Shown here piece by piece: positions 38,640-51,698 of a stretch of DNA of 64,000 nt. Numbering within the stretch: position 1 is the stretch's first letter; the number at the start of each line of letters is the position of its first letter. The stretch lies in assembly GCA_949317995.1 (NCBI GenBank), contig OX439036.1:86775920-86839919 (forward strand), written 5' to 3'. The translations under genes and the position numbers were made by a program. The notes beneath the pieces are model-generated. The model was not told the origin of the DNA and did not search any database. It was given only the letters and a program-made list of their open reading frames with translations. Source of the DNA: Acholoe squamosa (taxonomy: Eukaryota > Annelida > Polychaeta > Phyllodocida > Polynoidae).

Positions 38640-40300
38640 GCACATGGAACATTTCACACTAATACTATGGTATTACCTACCAAGTATGCATTCTTTTTGA
38701 TCATTGCTGTCTCTTTAGGGATAACGGAGGGAGCACACAAGTGGATATTTTTCACTTTCTAGTTTTAGACCTTTCCAATAGGAGATACCATAAGGCCACC
38801 TAATTCTGATAACTTGGATTACGGGATTTTTGACCTGCAACTTTGGTCGGGTAGAGGGAGGGGAAAAAAAAGCTCACACTACTCACATCTCACTCCCCCA
38901 AACGACCCACCGCCGGGAGCAAAAAAAAAAAGGGGCCTGGAAATATCCTATTTTGAGGCATTTTATGGAGAAGTATTGAGAAGTTTCCGAATCTGAAGGT
39001 CAATATATGATGTTTTTATGAAAGACTAACTATTTTATTCTTCAGGACACTTTTTTTTTTTTGTGTAAAATTCTCAAAAAATCTCGTCGGGCATAGGCAA
39101 AAAAAAATCTTTTTTTTTTGTTGGTTTGCCAAAAATCTCGCCGCCGGATCTGTAATCCAAATTATTAGAATAAAACGGCCTAGGCGTAGCCTAACCAAAA
39201 AACTCGTTTCTCATCACTGCACTCATCAGGAAAAAAAGAGCCTTCTCATAACGTGTGGCACGTATCAAAGTATGCGCATTCGTGAGAGAGAAAAAAGCTG
39301 ACCTACAGACGTCAACCCCATGCCATGTTACCAAAATTATTCATTTTGTAAAGTATCACTGGTAGCTTTACCGTGTCTAGGGAGACGAAATTTCCCATAT
39401 AATTGGAAGACCAAGTTGGTTCAGCTCTTCAGTTAGCCGGCTAGTCGAGCTCAGGAAGAGGTCCCCAAGTGGCATTCTAGATAGCTGCATGTTTTCAAAG
39501 ATGGAAGATCCAGGGTCAGTAAAAGTACCGTTAGTTTAGGCCACTCAGAGACGTGGCTTTGACCCTACTGTGACGGTTTTTTCTATCCCCTATATACGCA
39601 AATTCATTCCGAGGGCAGGTATCATACCTGCTACCATTAATCTTCGTTTAGAACACGATGGTCTCAGTGATGTCTGACCAATGACAGGGCCCCATTTTGG
39701 GCACGCCTGAAATAGTAGTAACTGTCATTAATGCATCGTCCTTTAAAAAGACGGGTAGGCTAAAGCTATTGGTAGGAACAGGAGAGGAATTTTAGAATCC
39801 AACTTATAATTCCGATGTCAGAATATCTGTTTGTCCATGCAAGCCATGGTCCAAATCAATTTTTCTTTTGGTCTAAGTTACCTAGAAGCTGAGAAAATCA
39901 AATTGGAAATATTGGATATGGGTGTTTTGGGAACACTAGTTTGTAGTGTGAATGGTGTTTGAAACTGTGATCTGGGAGTTGGTGTCTGAAGGCAGTCTGA
40001 CAAGGCCAGTTCAGGCTGAGTAACAACTGGGCCTTCACACTCCAGCTAAGAGTAGGCAGGGTTGTTAGCACACTAGGGTCTGTAAAATAGATCATGTCCT
40101 AAAAGAGCAGTCCGTACAGGTGCAGAGGGTTATCTGTTCACACTGTAAATAGCACCAATTAAGACACATGGTTGAGTTTGCCTGGACCAAAATAAACCAT
40201 AGAAGGGGACCCCCGGGAGGCCCCTCACAGAGGTCCCTTTTCCTGTGTTGATCCACATAGGCACATTAAATCCTCATTAGCTTGTAGGGGCTTGCATCAA
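38640..40300. other. Intergenic with poly-T/poly-A tracts
   Basis: T- and A-rich tracts at 39,050-39,125 with AAAAATCTCG repeats. A distantly similar block with GTTTCTCATCAC is near 48,195. No gene is supported. Confidence 0.4.
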
Positions 40301-40309
40301 ATAACTTCT

Positions 40310-40652
40310 CAGGGCTCGACAAATCCCTGTGCCCAATGCCCGTGACTCAAAAATAATTCTCTGGGCACAAAATAAATTTCAAGTTGTGCCCAGTGGGCAC
40401 ACCTGTCAAAAGACTACATCCCTTTGTTTATTGACTTGGAGGCATATGCTTATTCCACTATTCTTCTACACTGCAGAAGTTATCTGTGTGTACTTTTATT
40501 GTCTTGATACAACTGTCCCATTTATTGAAATATGTAATTTTGAGTAGAGAACACAAAGGTGTCAGGCAGAGAGCTTGCCTGCTGGGCACAATGTTTTTTT
40601 TGCCCTTGTGCCCAATGGGCACACATTCTCCAAACTGATTTGTCGAGCCCTG
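40310..40652. mobile_element. hAT-like MITE (CAGGGCTCGACAAATC), copy 1
   Basis: Perfect inverted termini CAGGGCTCGACAAATC. Target duplication CTTCT (5 bp) at 40,305-40,309 and 40,653-40,657. Interior carries repeated GTGCCCA / GGGCACA blocks. Confidence 0.82.
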
Positions 40653-41245
40653 CTTCTCCATAAGATATGTGTTGTAGGTCATACTTAGGTACACCCCTGT
40701 TATGCGAATAGCATTGGATGGTAATATTGGGTTCAGTATGCACCATGAGAGGTATATTAATTGATAAATCACATTCAATAGACTAGATGGCTCAGCTTGA
40801 TCTTTTTACAGATGGTTTGTTTTTGGCATCCAGTTCATTGTCCTTCAAGTAAGCCAGATAACACTCTGTAATCTAGCAAGTTAAGGTCACTGTTAGACCA
40901 AAATCAGGGTGTGTGTGGGAACTCCTCTGTGCACAAAATATAGAGGCCTTACCTCTTAGCCTGCCACCTAGTGCCCTCTCCTGTACTTACTATTGGGTCC
41001 ATGCGCACCAACTTAAGTCATTCTCCATACAGAGGTTGTGGAGAGAAGGTTAGGACAGTGTCACTGTAGTTCCATGTCTGCTTTGAGCCCTTAGGGTTTG
41101 CACTGTGGCTGCAATGTTCCATGTCTGCTTTGCGCCTACTGTCAAGCAGTCTGTACCAGTATGGCGGCTCCAACAGTGTCCTACCCTGTACTATATTTAG
41201 CCTCAACCTAGTCATGTTAGGGGGTGTGGATGGGGGGTCCCCCAT

Positions 41246-41450
41246 GTCACATGTCAATTTTAAGAAATAGTTATGTCACATGTTACTAAAATCCCCATGT
41301 CCCATGTCACCTCTAAGAACCTCTCATGTCACATGTCGATTTTAAGAAATGGTTATGTCACATGTCACTTAAATCCCCATGTCCCATGTCACCTCTAAGA
41401 ACCTCTCATGTCACATGTCGATTTTAAGAAATTGCCATGTCACCATGTCA
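41246..41450. repeat. Minisatellite, about 83-bp unit (ATGTCACATGTC)
   Basis: About two and a half units, each with ATGTCACATGTCGATTTTAA, AATGGTTATGTCACATGT and CCCCATGTCCCATGTCACC. Short ATGTCACATG subrepeats occur inside each unit. Confidence 0.75.
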
Positions 41451-41479
41451 AATTTAGTGGTCCACACCCATATGTTAGG

Positions 41480-42430
41480 CCAATGCTAGTACTGAGAAAA
41501 TTAGCTAGGTGGCTCATGTGGTCGGGGGCTAGATCAGTATTGGGCCTCTTTGTACAGTTTATTTGGTGGACTCTTATCTAATTAACTACCTGCAGCAATA
41601 TTCTAAAATTGATACCTATCAATAGCAAATACCTGGAACTTTAACAAGACATTTAGTTTTATTTATTTGAATACAAAAGATATCAATGTTTAAACGTTTT
41701 GTAAGAGACCACATATAATCCAGGCTGACTAAAACCAGCCATTGTCTCCCTTCACATCTACAACAATGGAGATGTACTTAGGGTGATTAAGATAAGAGCC
41801 TATCACTCTTATCAGTCCAGTCTTATCAATCCCCATTGTTTTCTGGTGGTTGAGGGGCAAGATAAGATTACCCACAATTCTATGCTAAATCCAAGATTTC
41901 AAGATGGCAACCTCTACACAGGAATGGCTGTTTCCTATAGGGCATTAGCATATTAGACTATGGAGTCCGCCATCTTGGTTAGGCCCCCGACTCCAGAGCA
42001 GGGCATTATGGGTAAATTTCTTATCAACCTCCAGAACAATGGTCAGTGATAAGACTGATAAGCTGCATCCTGCCCCTTATTTTAATCACCTACAGTACCC
42101 CTGCATTGTTTGAGGTGTGAAGTAAGGTGATAACCCTGATAGTAAGACTGTGGCCTGATTGGCTCACCTGTAGTATTCGACAGAAATTTCAATGATCTAT
42201 TGCTTTTTAATCTTAAATAGTTAATCTATTTCTAGATCATCTATTTAAAGTTGTTGACATGGAGAATCCATACATATAATTTATAGACAAATCCCATGGA
42301 TAGTAATTATTTGGCAGCTTGTCAAACTAGACTACACAAAGAGGCCAAATGAGGGATTAGCCCCCGACTACATAAGCCACCTGGCATATTTCCTTAGTAC
42401 GGTACTAGCAATATGCTAATGCCCTATATT
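41480..42430. mobile_element. Large MITE with AGGTGGCTCATGTGGTCGGG ends
   Basis: Left TAGGTGGCTCATGTGGTCGG and right CCGACTACATAAGCCACCT are inverted. About 940 bp with further internal inverted segments (GATAAG, CCATCTTG). Related to the 12.0-12.57 kb element. No transposase frame. Confidence 0.6.
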
Positions 42431-43833
42431 CTATGGGCCTAATGTACATAAAAAAAGGGGGGGGGACACGTATATGACGCCTGTGGGTACTCAAGGGTGA
42501 CTGGACTTCCCTCAAACTACTGGGTCGGTATTTAGACGCAGTACAACTTTACTTAATGACCTCAGTGACTGAGTACATCTACGGCAGCCCAATAGCCCGT
42601 GCTGGATCTTACGTGTTGTTTCGTCATTTGTGACATCATATTACGTCCAACGACCTCTTTAGCACGTTTATAACCACGTGAGGCTCATCTTGGGCCGACT
42701 CTATTCAAACATAGCCAATTTTACCAAGACCTTTGGGACTGGCCCGAGTTGGCAGGAGAGCAGACCTGTTCTCCAATTCTGGTGATGGAATCTGTACAGG
42801 GAGTCTGTTCTTCTGACATCAATGTCTTTTCAAGAGTGTCCTAAGCCTCACTCGCATATATATGTATGTATAAAACACAGCATGGATATAGAGACAATGT
42901 AAAATGCTATTGCTAAAAGAGCTTAACTATTCTTGTAATGTAGATGCATATACATAAAAAGTAGGGTAGACGCCTTATATTTCAAGAATAAACTCCTAAC
43001 TCTCTAAAGGCTACCAAGAATACCTACAATGACGACGGATTCAGTGAACTAAGATTAGGCTAAAAGATAACGGGTACTGTAGTCCATTTGCAATTGTCGC
43101 GACAGGTTTTTAGTGAACGGGCTTTTTTACATTCGTGTTAGAGTCATAGAAAACAAAACGGTGGGTGTAGTATTTAGTGCTTTGTTATAATTTATGCAAA
43201 TCTCTGTATTTAGCTTTTCTTTTTTCTTCAACGTTCAAAGTGTTTGCTGTTGTGCGGTTTCCGTTTTCAGAGGCGCGAATTTTGGCAGAAATAAACAATT
43301 AAATTCGGTGCACCGATGTTGTACATTTCAAGTGCCTATGGCGCCACAGGTAATCATGAAAGAGGTTCGCAGACGTTCGAATGAATGTCCCGACTGCCCA
43401 ATGACTATGTTGGTGTCTCTCCATAGATTGGCAATTGAAAATTTAGATAGCGTGAAGCTATTTTCAGGGAATTTCTAGAGGATACATAAGTGCCTACCAA
43501 AACTCTTCGCCGTTTTTTTTTTTTTGCACAGTATGTGACATACCCTACCTTTCCATACAGCACAACATCTTTGCCTATATGAGCGGGTTAGAAGGGGATG
43601 GAAAAGTCTTGTTCCACAATTCTTGCGTACCTGTCCTGTATATGGCATCTATGTCATGGCTGATATGATCGTAACTATAGAAAAGTACTAGAACGGCCGT
43701 ATTCAATGGGGAGGGGGGATTGAAAACAATATGCCCGTATTCAATGGGTATCCGCCATCTTGGATTTTGAACAGAGCTAAGCCATTTTTCTTTGTCTAAA
43801 AGCAAATTATCCTCCTAGGCCATGACATAAATT
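42431..43833. other. Intergenic, nothing recognised
   Basis: A poly-G run at 42,458 and a poly-T run near 43,514. A frame at 43,194-43,478 has no domain and no supporting splice sites that I can defend. Confidence 0.4.
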
Positions 43834-43985
43834 CAAATGTCCACTTCCATGGAATATTTTACATCGTATTCCCCTCTGTGGGACTGGTCGCATCCAATGC
43901 AGCCATATAATGGATTTGTGATAATACACCAGTCCTACCTGAGGGGAATACGATGTAAAAATATCCCATGGTCGAGGACGTTTGC
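43834..43985. mobile_element. Foldback / MITE (CAAATGTCCACTTCCATGG arms)
   Basis: Arms CAAATGTCCACTTCCATGGA...TCCCCTC and the mirror GAGGGGAATACGATGTAAAA...GGACGTTTGC flank a 50-bp loop. The arm start is shared with the 7.87-kb foldback. Confidence 0.7.
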
Positions 43986-45270
43986 TTAAGTTATGTATTA
44001 TTACTAATGCCACTCTTTTTTATATTGTTTCGGTTACGGGCCCGCCCGCACTGCAAAAGTCAAAAACCAGAATAAAAATAAAAGTTGAAAAATCTGATTT
44101 TTTATTCCCTCTTTTGTACCAAATGACCAAATGTAGCAATGTTTGGCATCAAATTGAAGCTTATGATGTCAGGGATAGTTTAAACATGGTATTTCTTGTA
44201 TTGGGGGCTAAATCAAAACACCCTGTGTGCCCAATTACGGTAGTACATGTAAAAGTTGGGGATGTCTAAATGCATAGTTTTCCATTATTTGAATCCGAGC
44301 ATTGTAACATTTTTTTTTTATTCCTCCGTCCTAGAGCTTTTGTTTTGGGTGCCCGTAATCCAAAGATTAAAAAAAAGTGTGGCCTAAGTATGCTAAAGGG
44401 AACATACAAATGAGATCTCGGACGGTCCACGTGCTTTAAATAGTTTAATACGGTATTTGTGATTTGACTCCGTATGTTTCGCAGCTTAAGTAAAACTTAG
44501 GTGGTCATTTAAACAAATTAGGTAACCTTCGTACGAAGACTAACAAGCAGGATAAGGTGTTGCCGCATGTACCCTCAATTTTGGCGTTGTGAGCAACACC
44601 TCTCGGCAATGGATCTCAAGAGGCTGCCCTGGACAGGCCGGGCCTGGATCCTGGCCCCGATCTTGACATTACGTCAAAGTTACCGAGATATTACGTCATC
44701 AAGAGGCCAGGATACAGGCTGAACGGTCTATGGCTATGCATACACAATACCGACTTAGCGGGATCAAATATCAGCCAATGAAATACTCTGAACTGTTCAC
44801 TGCGGGCCTCTCGGGGGCAGATGTACCCATCTGATAACTGTCCTAGCTGGTCAGGTTTGCCTGAAACGGTACTGATCGCGTCTATGCATTGCTAAATGTA
44901 TTAGACGAATGATCGAATCTATGGCTAAGGGGGAAAAAAACACCAGGCATGTCCCCTACACTTTTTTAAAGATATAAAAAGGTGGAAAATATTCCCAAAA
45001 CCTTCTTTAGGTTTGCAATGCGCGTAGGAAAAGCAGTTCGAAGATTGTGTGATTTTTGGAGCCCTTTTGCAGGGGTTGGTAACATAGCAACTGAGGAGCT
45101 GTTTTATGCCCTTCTTACTCAAAGGATGAAGCAATGTGTGTGTTGTAAATGAATAATCTCAATAAATATACAATAACATAATTTTATACAATCACATACC
45201 GATTAATTCAATTAGTACTTTAGCTTCTCCAAAAAAGGTAGTGAATGGTTGGTCCGGTGGATATGAGATC

Positions 45271-45495
45271 TACCATAAAACCCCGGTCATAAGCCGACCC
45301 CAGTCATAAGCCGGGGGTAGAGTTTGAAGAAATACTATAAGCCGATTTTGGGGTCACATTTTAACTATTTTCTCTTTATTTGATAATAATAAAACCCCAG
45401 ATATAAGCCGGGGGTAGACTTTGGGAGAAATTTAGAAGCCGATCTTAGTCAAAAATAGGAAATAAAATCCGGCTTATGACCTGGGTTTTACGGTA
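45271..45495. mobile_element. MITE 'ataagccg', TA-flanked
   Basis: 225 bp with left TACCATAAAACCCCGGTCAT and right ATGACCTGGGTTTTACGGTA inverted. Internal CATAAGCCGGGGGTAG blocks are repeated. TA at both edges fits a Tc1/mariner/pogo-like target. Confidence 0.75.
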
Positions 45496-46212
45496 TGCAT
45501 CACAGTTTTGCAATTCTTTTTATTTGGGTGAATATCACAGCTGTCAAAGTTTACTAATTTTTTTAGAGATTCTTTTAGTGACTCAGGTCGGGTTCAATGT
45601 AGTGGCGCTGTTGACGTCCAAGGATTGGGTGTGGGTTTGTGAAATTAATGCCAGGTTTTTCTTCCAAAGTGTATGGAATGTCTACCCAACCGGGGGGTGG
45701 GGTCCATGTCTGAACTGTCAGATATGGTAGGCGGTTGTGTAGTGGCAGGTGGGCATTGTTCCTTAGGTTCCACCGGCAGATCAGTCATTTCTATGGCTAA
45801 GATTGTAGTATTTGTTTTAAAGATACCACAATCTCCCGCGCATAAGGCGCAACCTGCAGCCTGAGTAGAAAGAAAATTTATTTATAAAAGGCGCACATGG
45901 CCATGATGGGACTTGATTTTTTAAGGTTTATTACTGTTCTATTGTGAAAGTAGCCTCCCTGTAATCATACCTGCAAGAAAAATACTGAGCCTCGAAAGTC
46001 CACACCCCCCCCCCCCCCTATTGAGATCTCATTGGATCTGAACGAATCACAAGATTGACTCAGACGGATCTCCAACAACAACAAAGAAAAAAACCCTGAA
46101 AACTTATGAGTTTGCAGGTATGGGTCAGAGGCACTCAGACTTTGCCTGATTCGAAGATACTGGAGGTCTCAGATTCGCGCAAAAGACGCTGCACTTATGC
46201 AGGATATTGCCG

Positions 46213-46430
46213 CAGCAAGTGCTCTTTTATTTTCCCAATCCGATAGACAATTGTTCACTAAGGTGAAATCCCATTAGCATGTAGGCCCGCACCCAGGAAT
46301 ATGGACACCAACTGCCATCATGCTCGCTGTATGTCACAAGAAAGCTGAAGTTTGTTACATTTTGCGAATTTGCTATATCCTATGTTAGAATGGAAGGACT
46401 TTCTCCTTCATAGATTCCTGATGATGGTGC
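46213..46430 (-). mobile_element. Degenerate family III-like SINE body
   Basis: Recognisable blocks AAGTGCTCTTTTATTT, GTTCACTAAGGTGAAATCCC, GGAATATGGACACCAACTGCC and AGAATGGAAGGA follow the family III order, but with many substitutions and no tail. Confidence 0.6.
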
Positions 46431-46773
46431 CCAACGTTACTGTCTTGAAACAAATGGTAGCAACATAATCATATTCTGTGAAGCATAAGGCTTGGGAATC
46501 CTCTATCAGGGAGGCACATTAGGCTACCTATTCAGAATTCCTGCGGCACTGAATGTAGCTTGCTTTTTAAAATATATCAGGATATTCATTTTGAGTGGCC
46601 CGTCTACTACTTCTAGTACTCTTTACTCACATAATACACATGTATACGTATTGAGAAGCTTAGCATATCCAATCGTTAAGCTCAAATGCAAGCAAACGTG
46701 TGCAATCAATCAAATCTATTAACCATCAACAATGAAGTCAGGCCAAATAAAATACCTAACCTTCCTCAAACAG

Positions 46774-46951
46774 CGGGCTTCCCTAGCCCACTTAAAAGGG
46801 TCTATATCTCCTCTTTCCTATCCCCTCAGGATGTGTGTGGTGGACATATGCGCGGACACTGACACATTCCTCTGTTAAACTATCAACCTGTGAAGCACGG
46901 GATAGCCACTTAGTGCTGCTAAAGTGCTGTAAAACACAAATCAATAAATCA
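46774..46951 (+). mobile_element. SINE-like retroposon, family II
   Basis: Reads head to tail on the plus strand. Starts CGGGCTTCCCTAGCCCAC and ends ACACAAATCAATAAATCA. Target duplication TTCCTCAAACAG at 46,762-46,773 and 46,952-46,963. Confidence 0.9.
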
Positions 46952-47604
46952 TTCCTCAAACAGCCTCCTTAAAAGAACGACATGCTTGATATCAAGGTCA
47001 AGGTCATAGTCAGCTTCAATGAATGAAGACTGCTCCATGTACCCGGAAACAGGGAATGTACTCACATCCCTATGTCCTCACAAACTCAGGATATGGCTTA
47101 TACGCGAGGCTTTACGGTAAATGTAGGCAGATATGTGAGGAGGTACTCAGCTGGCAGACTATGGAATAAATAGCCATTTGGGGATTACGTACACGTTGTG
47201 TAAGATTGCTGGTTCTCATGGATTACCAATCTTTGGTGAGTTTCTTGGAAGGATCTTAAACATGTTCTGAGTAAGGCACCGGCTGATACAGAGAAAAACA
47301 AATTATTCTCTTACGCTCTCTCACTCACGAAATGTAAATGACAAACTGATTTGTGGCTTTATACCAGTGCGTCCATCGACAATAGTATACCATATTTTCA
47401 CACTTTTCCTTCAAAAAGAATTGGCTTCATCACATATCTAATATCTCAGAAAATTTACCCGCCCCCCCAGGACACCCATTTGCACATATTCGTGTCAGGC
47501 AAGCTCCAAATTGGATAGAAAAAAAAAATGTCAGAGTCACACGTGAACGTCATCTGCCTGAGTAAGTAACATAGTCTGCCCCCCCCCCACCCCACCCTTT
47601 ACTT

Positions 47605-47968
47605 CAGGGCTCGACAAATCAGATTGGAGACTGTGTGCCCACTGGGCACAAGGGCAAAAAAAAGTTGCGCCCAGCACACAAGCTCTGTGCCCAGGACCTT
47701 TTCTTTCGATACTCAAAATTACATATTTAGCTAAATGGCACAATATAGTTTTATGATAAACAAAAAGATTTTTTATTTCCTCCCATCTCTACTGAAACAA
47801 GTTTCAGAGACTACTACACCCAGATAATCTCAGCAGCGTTGCATTGTGCTGATGTCTTAAGTAGTTTTTGGACAGCTGTGCCCATTGGGCACAACTTGAA
47901 AAATATTTTGTGCCCAGTGATTTTTTTCTGAGTCACGGGCATTGGGCACAGGGATTTGTCGAGCCCTG
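47605..47968. mobile_element. hAT-like MITE (CAGGGCTCGACAAATC), copy 2
   Basis: 364 bp in the opposite orientation to the 40.3-kb copy. Inverted termini CAGGGCTCGACAAATC. Target duplication TACTT (5 bp) at 47,600-47,604 and 47,969-47,973. Confidence 0.82.
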
Positions 47969-48871
47969 TACTTATATTGGCCACTCTTGATCGCCTATAG
48001 CAGAAGTATGGAATGGGGGAAAGGGCATGATTTACAACCACTCACATTCTGGTTTCCGTGGTCAGGTGTCAAGAGCAACTCAAACTGGCCATGAGCAATG
48101 TAGTACCTCACCGCCATAGGTACCTAGTGATGGTATTTTTTATGATTTATAAATCTAATACTGAGGCCACTCAAAAAAAACAAAGAAAAAAGGTTTCTCA
48201 TCACCAACCACTGAAAAATATGACGAGGGCGTTTTTATATTAGAATTTTTTTTTCTACCTGGTATGTCGGGAAAATTAAGAAAATTTTTAAAGACAAAAA
48301 TGTGAAAAAAAAAAAAATCTCAAATCATGATTTTTTTTTTAGATGCGCGCTGTGATGAGAAACGAATTTATTTTTTCGAGGGGCCTAAAGTATGCGCCCT
48401 CTGGCCTATATAAGCACCGGGTCTTTGAATACGTGCAAGTCTTGAATAAGGTCAATTATTCACTGACATCTCTAGTATGCATCGAATTCAGAGGACAGAA
48501 AAGAAAAGGCAAGGATAATTTCGCTGCCCCAGTGCAAGAAGGTTAAATGTCACTGCGTTACCTTACAATATGTCTGCAACAACCTTCCTGCACTAAGTGG
48601 ACGACTAAATGATGGGTTAGTTAGAGAGCACTATCAGCACTAACCAGGGATGTGGGAAGCACTTCAAGGATAGGTAGGGTGAGGGTTTACCTTGAATCTA
48701 ATGAGGAGCTCCAATCCTGATAATAATGATGATGCAGGATGCTGAGATTTCTGAAACCCACACCTATTCCATTTCATTTTGTTTTCATATTAATTTTCTC
48801 TCCTTTGTAATATATTTTCATTCTTGTCCATTGGTCCCCGGGCCAGCATTGGTATCTATGTACTTCTGTTA

Positions 48872-49013
48872 CAGAGATGCCACTCACTGTCCAACAGAAA
48901 CCAGGAAAACTGAACTTTGCACATATTTTCACAGGAATTTAACATAATTTGACACAGAAATCTTTGAATCAAAACCAGGAATTCCTGGTAAACCAGGAAA
49001 AGTGGCATCTCTG
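48872..49013. mobile_element. hAT-like MITE (CAGAGATGCCACT)
   Basis: 142 bp; termini CAGAGATGCCACT / AGTGGCATCTCTG. Target duplication CTGTTA (6 bp) at 48,866-48,871 and 49,014-49,019. Confidence 0.82.
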
Positions 49014-49471
49014 CTGTTATAGAATACCGGTATGTGCATTTAAACAACTCTAAAATATCAACCTATACTCAGAGGAAAGTTGTTGATATGAGTTATCGAA
49101 TAACACATGCTGCTTTTGCCCACTGGCCCTTGATCACGCTCCTTCAAATATTACAAGGGGAGGCACTTAACACGTCATACCGACGTAATAAAGACGGCCA
49201 CTGGGCGACAGATGCGACGTCTGGTGGCTGAGAGCACACGTCACAAAAAGTGAAAAGCTGTTCTTATAGTGGCATCAATAAATCACATGTCAGTACAAAG
49301 TGACTGGATTTTACTGCTAGGTAATATGATGGGTCGAGAACTCATGCTACGGAACACAAAGTATTCAACTTAATATGCACCTGGAGTGTACTATCTCAAT
49401 GACACAACCTTTGGCATAAAATTTTCAGTAATTACCTTCTTTTTTTTTAAGTGGTTGCCCTTTTTACGAAT

Positions 49472-49694
49472 TTATTACCTTTTATTCCTTTCAGAATATA
49501 CGATACAGGAATGATTCCAAGATTTAGGGACTCTTTAATCATATAGTCCATCTTTGCCTTAGTGAGGCTCTCTTCATAAACTGGAGGAGGTCTCTGTGAC
49601 TCTATACTATCTGTAGAGCTCGGCAGTCTGATGTTGGAGATGGCCACGCACGTGAGGTTTGGGGGAGGGGGTTGAGTCATGTTAAACTGCTGCA
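49472..49694 (-). CDS. Candidate host exon, unknown protein
   Basis: A minus-strand frame runs from a possible ATG at 49,678-49,680 to a donor AAAG|GTAATA near 49,472. It has a strong polypyrimidine stretch upstream (plus-strand A/G-rich 49,725-49,740) with possible acceptors. The product is Pro-rich near the start (QPPPPN), has PPPVYEE, then an amphipathic stretch with LNLGIIPVSYI. Codon use is balanced and the frame is not in a repeat. I do not recognise it. It could be a first or internal exon of a minus-strand gene. Confidence 0.35.
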
Positions 49695-50009
49695 ACCAGT
49701 TAGCAATGAGCAGCAAACTTGCGAAAAAAAAAGAAGAAGAAATTCCCTAGGACGAGATAGCGTCCCTGTACTGGTGTAGCGTCACCTTTTTAACATGCCA
49801 ACGCCCATCCATTATTTGATGCGTTGCTAGGAACGCGTTGCCCTGGTTGACATGTTTATTTTGAGACTAGCTCGTCTTTTTTTTTTCGCCCTGGGCAGCT
49901 TGAGCAGAAGTTGCATGGTTTTAGGCACTCACGTACCACCCACCCACTGGTGGGTCTGTCATGATAAGCATGGTGAGGATCTAGGCCACAGTGCCCAAGA
50001 AGTTTTAAG

Positions 50010-50211
50010 TACCGTAATCTCTCGCGTATAAGCGCACCTCGCGTATAAAGCGCACCTAGACTTTTAGAATATGGTCAAATTTCAAAACTTTTGTTCTACT
50101 GAATGGATTTTATAAATTCAAAAAGCTATGTGTACCTAAGTCACTCAGAAACCTCATAAACCCACCTATGTCATATTATGAGACGCGCCTTATATGTGAG
50201 AGATTACGGTA
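50010..50211. mobile_element. MITE, 'ataaggcgc' family, compact copy
   Basis: 202 bp with ends TACCGTAATCTCTCGCGTAT and ATATGTGAGAGATTACGGTA, nearly perfect TIRs including TA. The cleanest member of the family in the window. Confidence 0.8.
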
Positions 50212-51690
50212 CTTCTGCATATCAGGAAGACAATGCTAGAGCTATGAGAAACTAGAAAATGTGCTATGCGAATCACTAGGTTCAGTTTCTCAGGGAGGTT
50301 TCTGTACTATAATGGTCCCATTTCTTTGGTTTTTTTTTTAGGGTTTGCACTGTTTTGGTTTATAAAGTAGTTACCTGAAACAACCCAGACTGCAAGGGAG
50401 CATTCAACAGTTACGTAACTGCTTAGGGGGGTATTTTGTCTGTTAGAATGTGTATGGGTAAGGTCCAAGATGGGCGTTGTTTGATTAATCTTTGATCTAC
50501 GTCGTAGTTGCCCCCCCCCCTCCTATCCACACTTCAGGTCTCCAATAGCATGGTGGTGGCATCATGTACACACGCCCAGAGGGCGTCATGTCAGTGATGG
50601 TCTGTCAATCGTGTCTAAATGGCTCCAGGCATGCGTCTTTCCTGCCGCAAGCCATTCAAATTAACCAATAAATAAGTACGCATTTACCATTAATCTCCAG
50701 CCACACCACCTTCCATATACACTCATATCTGCCAGGGAGGCCTATATGCTTAGAGCCTTTGTCAACTTCTATGACATGTTACTATGCTGGGTATATTCGC
50801 CCATCTAAATGCATTACATATCATGGTGCTTTGTTTACCTATACACATATGTGTTATGAACATTGCCCCGTAGCCTATTGGTAAATGACCTTTTCACTGT
50901 GTACAAAAACATGGCCTAGTGACGGTCACATCGTCCAGTGACAGCAATACCCCCAGGTGAGGCCATCATCCTACATTAAGGTCGCCTCTGGTGTCCCCAC
51001 ACCAACATACTGAATACTGATATTAGGCCACCCTTAATAATATGTTCGTTTCCTGTCCAGCGGCCTGGTGGATTTTTTTCAAGAATGGGAAATTTTTTTC
51101 TTGAGTTCTGGAAAGAATTTTTTTTTTTTTTTTTGTCATTTAGCACAAGAATCTAGGTTTCCAATCACCAAATCTTAGAACACGATGACAAATTCACGCT
51201 GACAAATAAAAAAAATTTCCCCTCCCTCCCTCATGGGTCTGAAAAATCCCACCCTCTGGACAGAAAACGAACATTTTTTTAAGGGTGGCCTTAGGAAGAC
51301 CACCCCCCCCCCCCCACCACACACAGACAGACACATGGGGACCAGACAACCAACACACAAATCAATCAGTCTCCGGATGTAAACATTAATATGTGCCTAT
51401 ACGTCCGACCAGTTTGGTATAAATCCTTTACTGCCTAAACTGATAAATCGATCGTCTCTCCATATTTCTTTCTTGCTTTTCATTACAAATTGTCAGCTTA
51501 CCGTCAATGCCTATCTTAATAATGTAAGGCAGCTTATCTCTTAGAGATACAACAATATGTTTGCAGTAGTGGAATTTGCCATCAGAGTTGAAATAATTCT
51601 AACATGAACAAGGAGTCCTTAGGTCAAGCTTGTGAATAAAAATCAATGTATTGAAATCTTTCTCCTGGAGTTATTATTCCCGTATGAGAT
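50212..51690. other. Intergenic, nothing recognised
   Basis: Homopolymer runs at 50,510 (C), 51,118 (T) and 51,301 (C). No supported gene. Confidence 0.45.
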
Positions 51691-51698
51691 AAAGAAGC

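Noticed and set aside
41018-41257. Minus-strand 79-codon frame
   Set aside because: Contains a short internal duplication (TTCCATGTCTGCTTTG) and borders the ATGTCACATG minisatellite; no splice acceptor/donor pair could be defended.
41246-41450. Possible CRISPR-like array
   Set aside because: The repeats are adjacent with no unique spacers of constant length, the genome is eukaryotic, and the pattern is a minisatellite.
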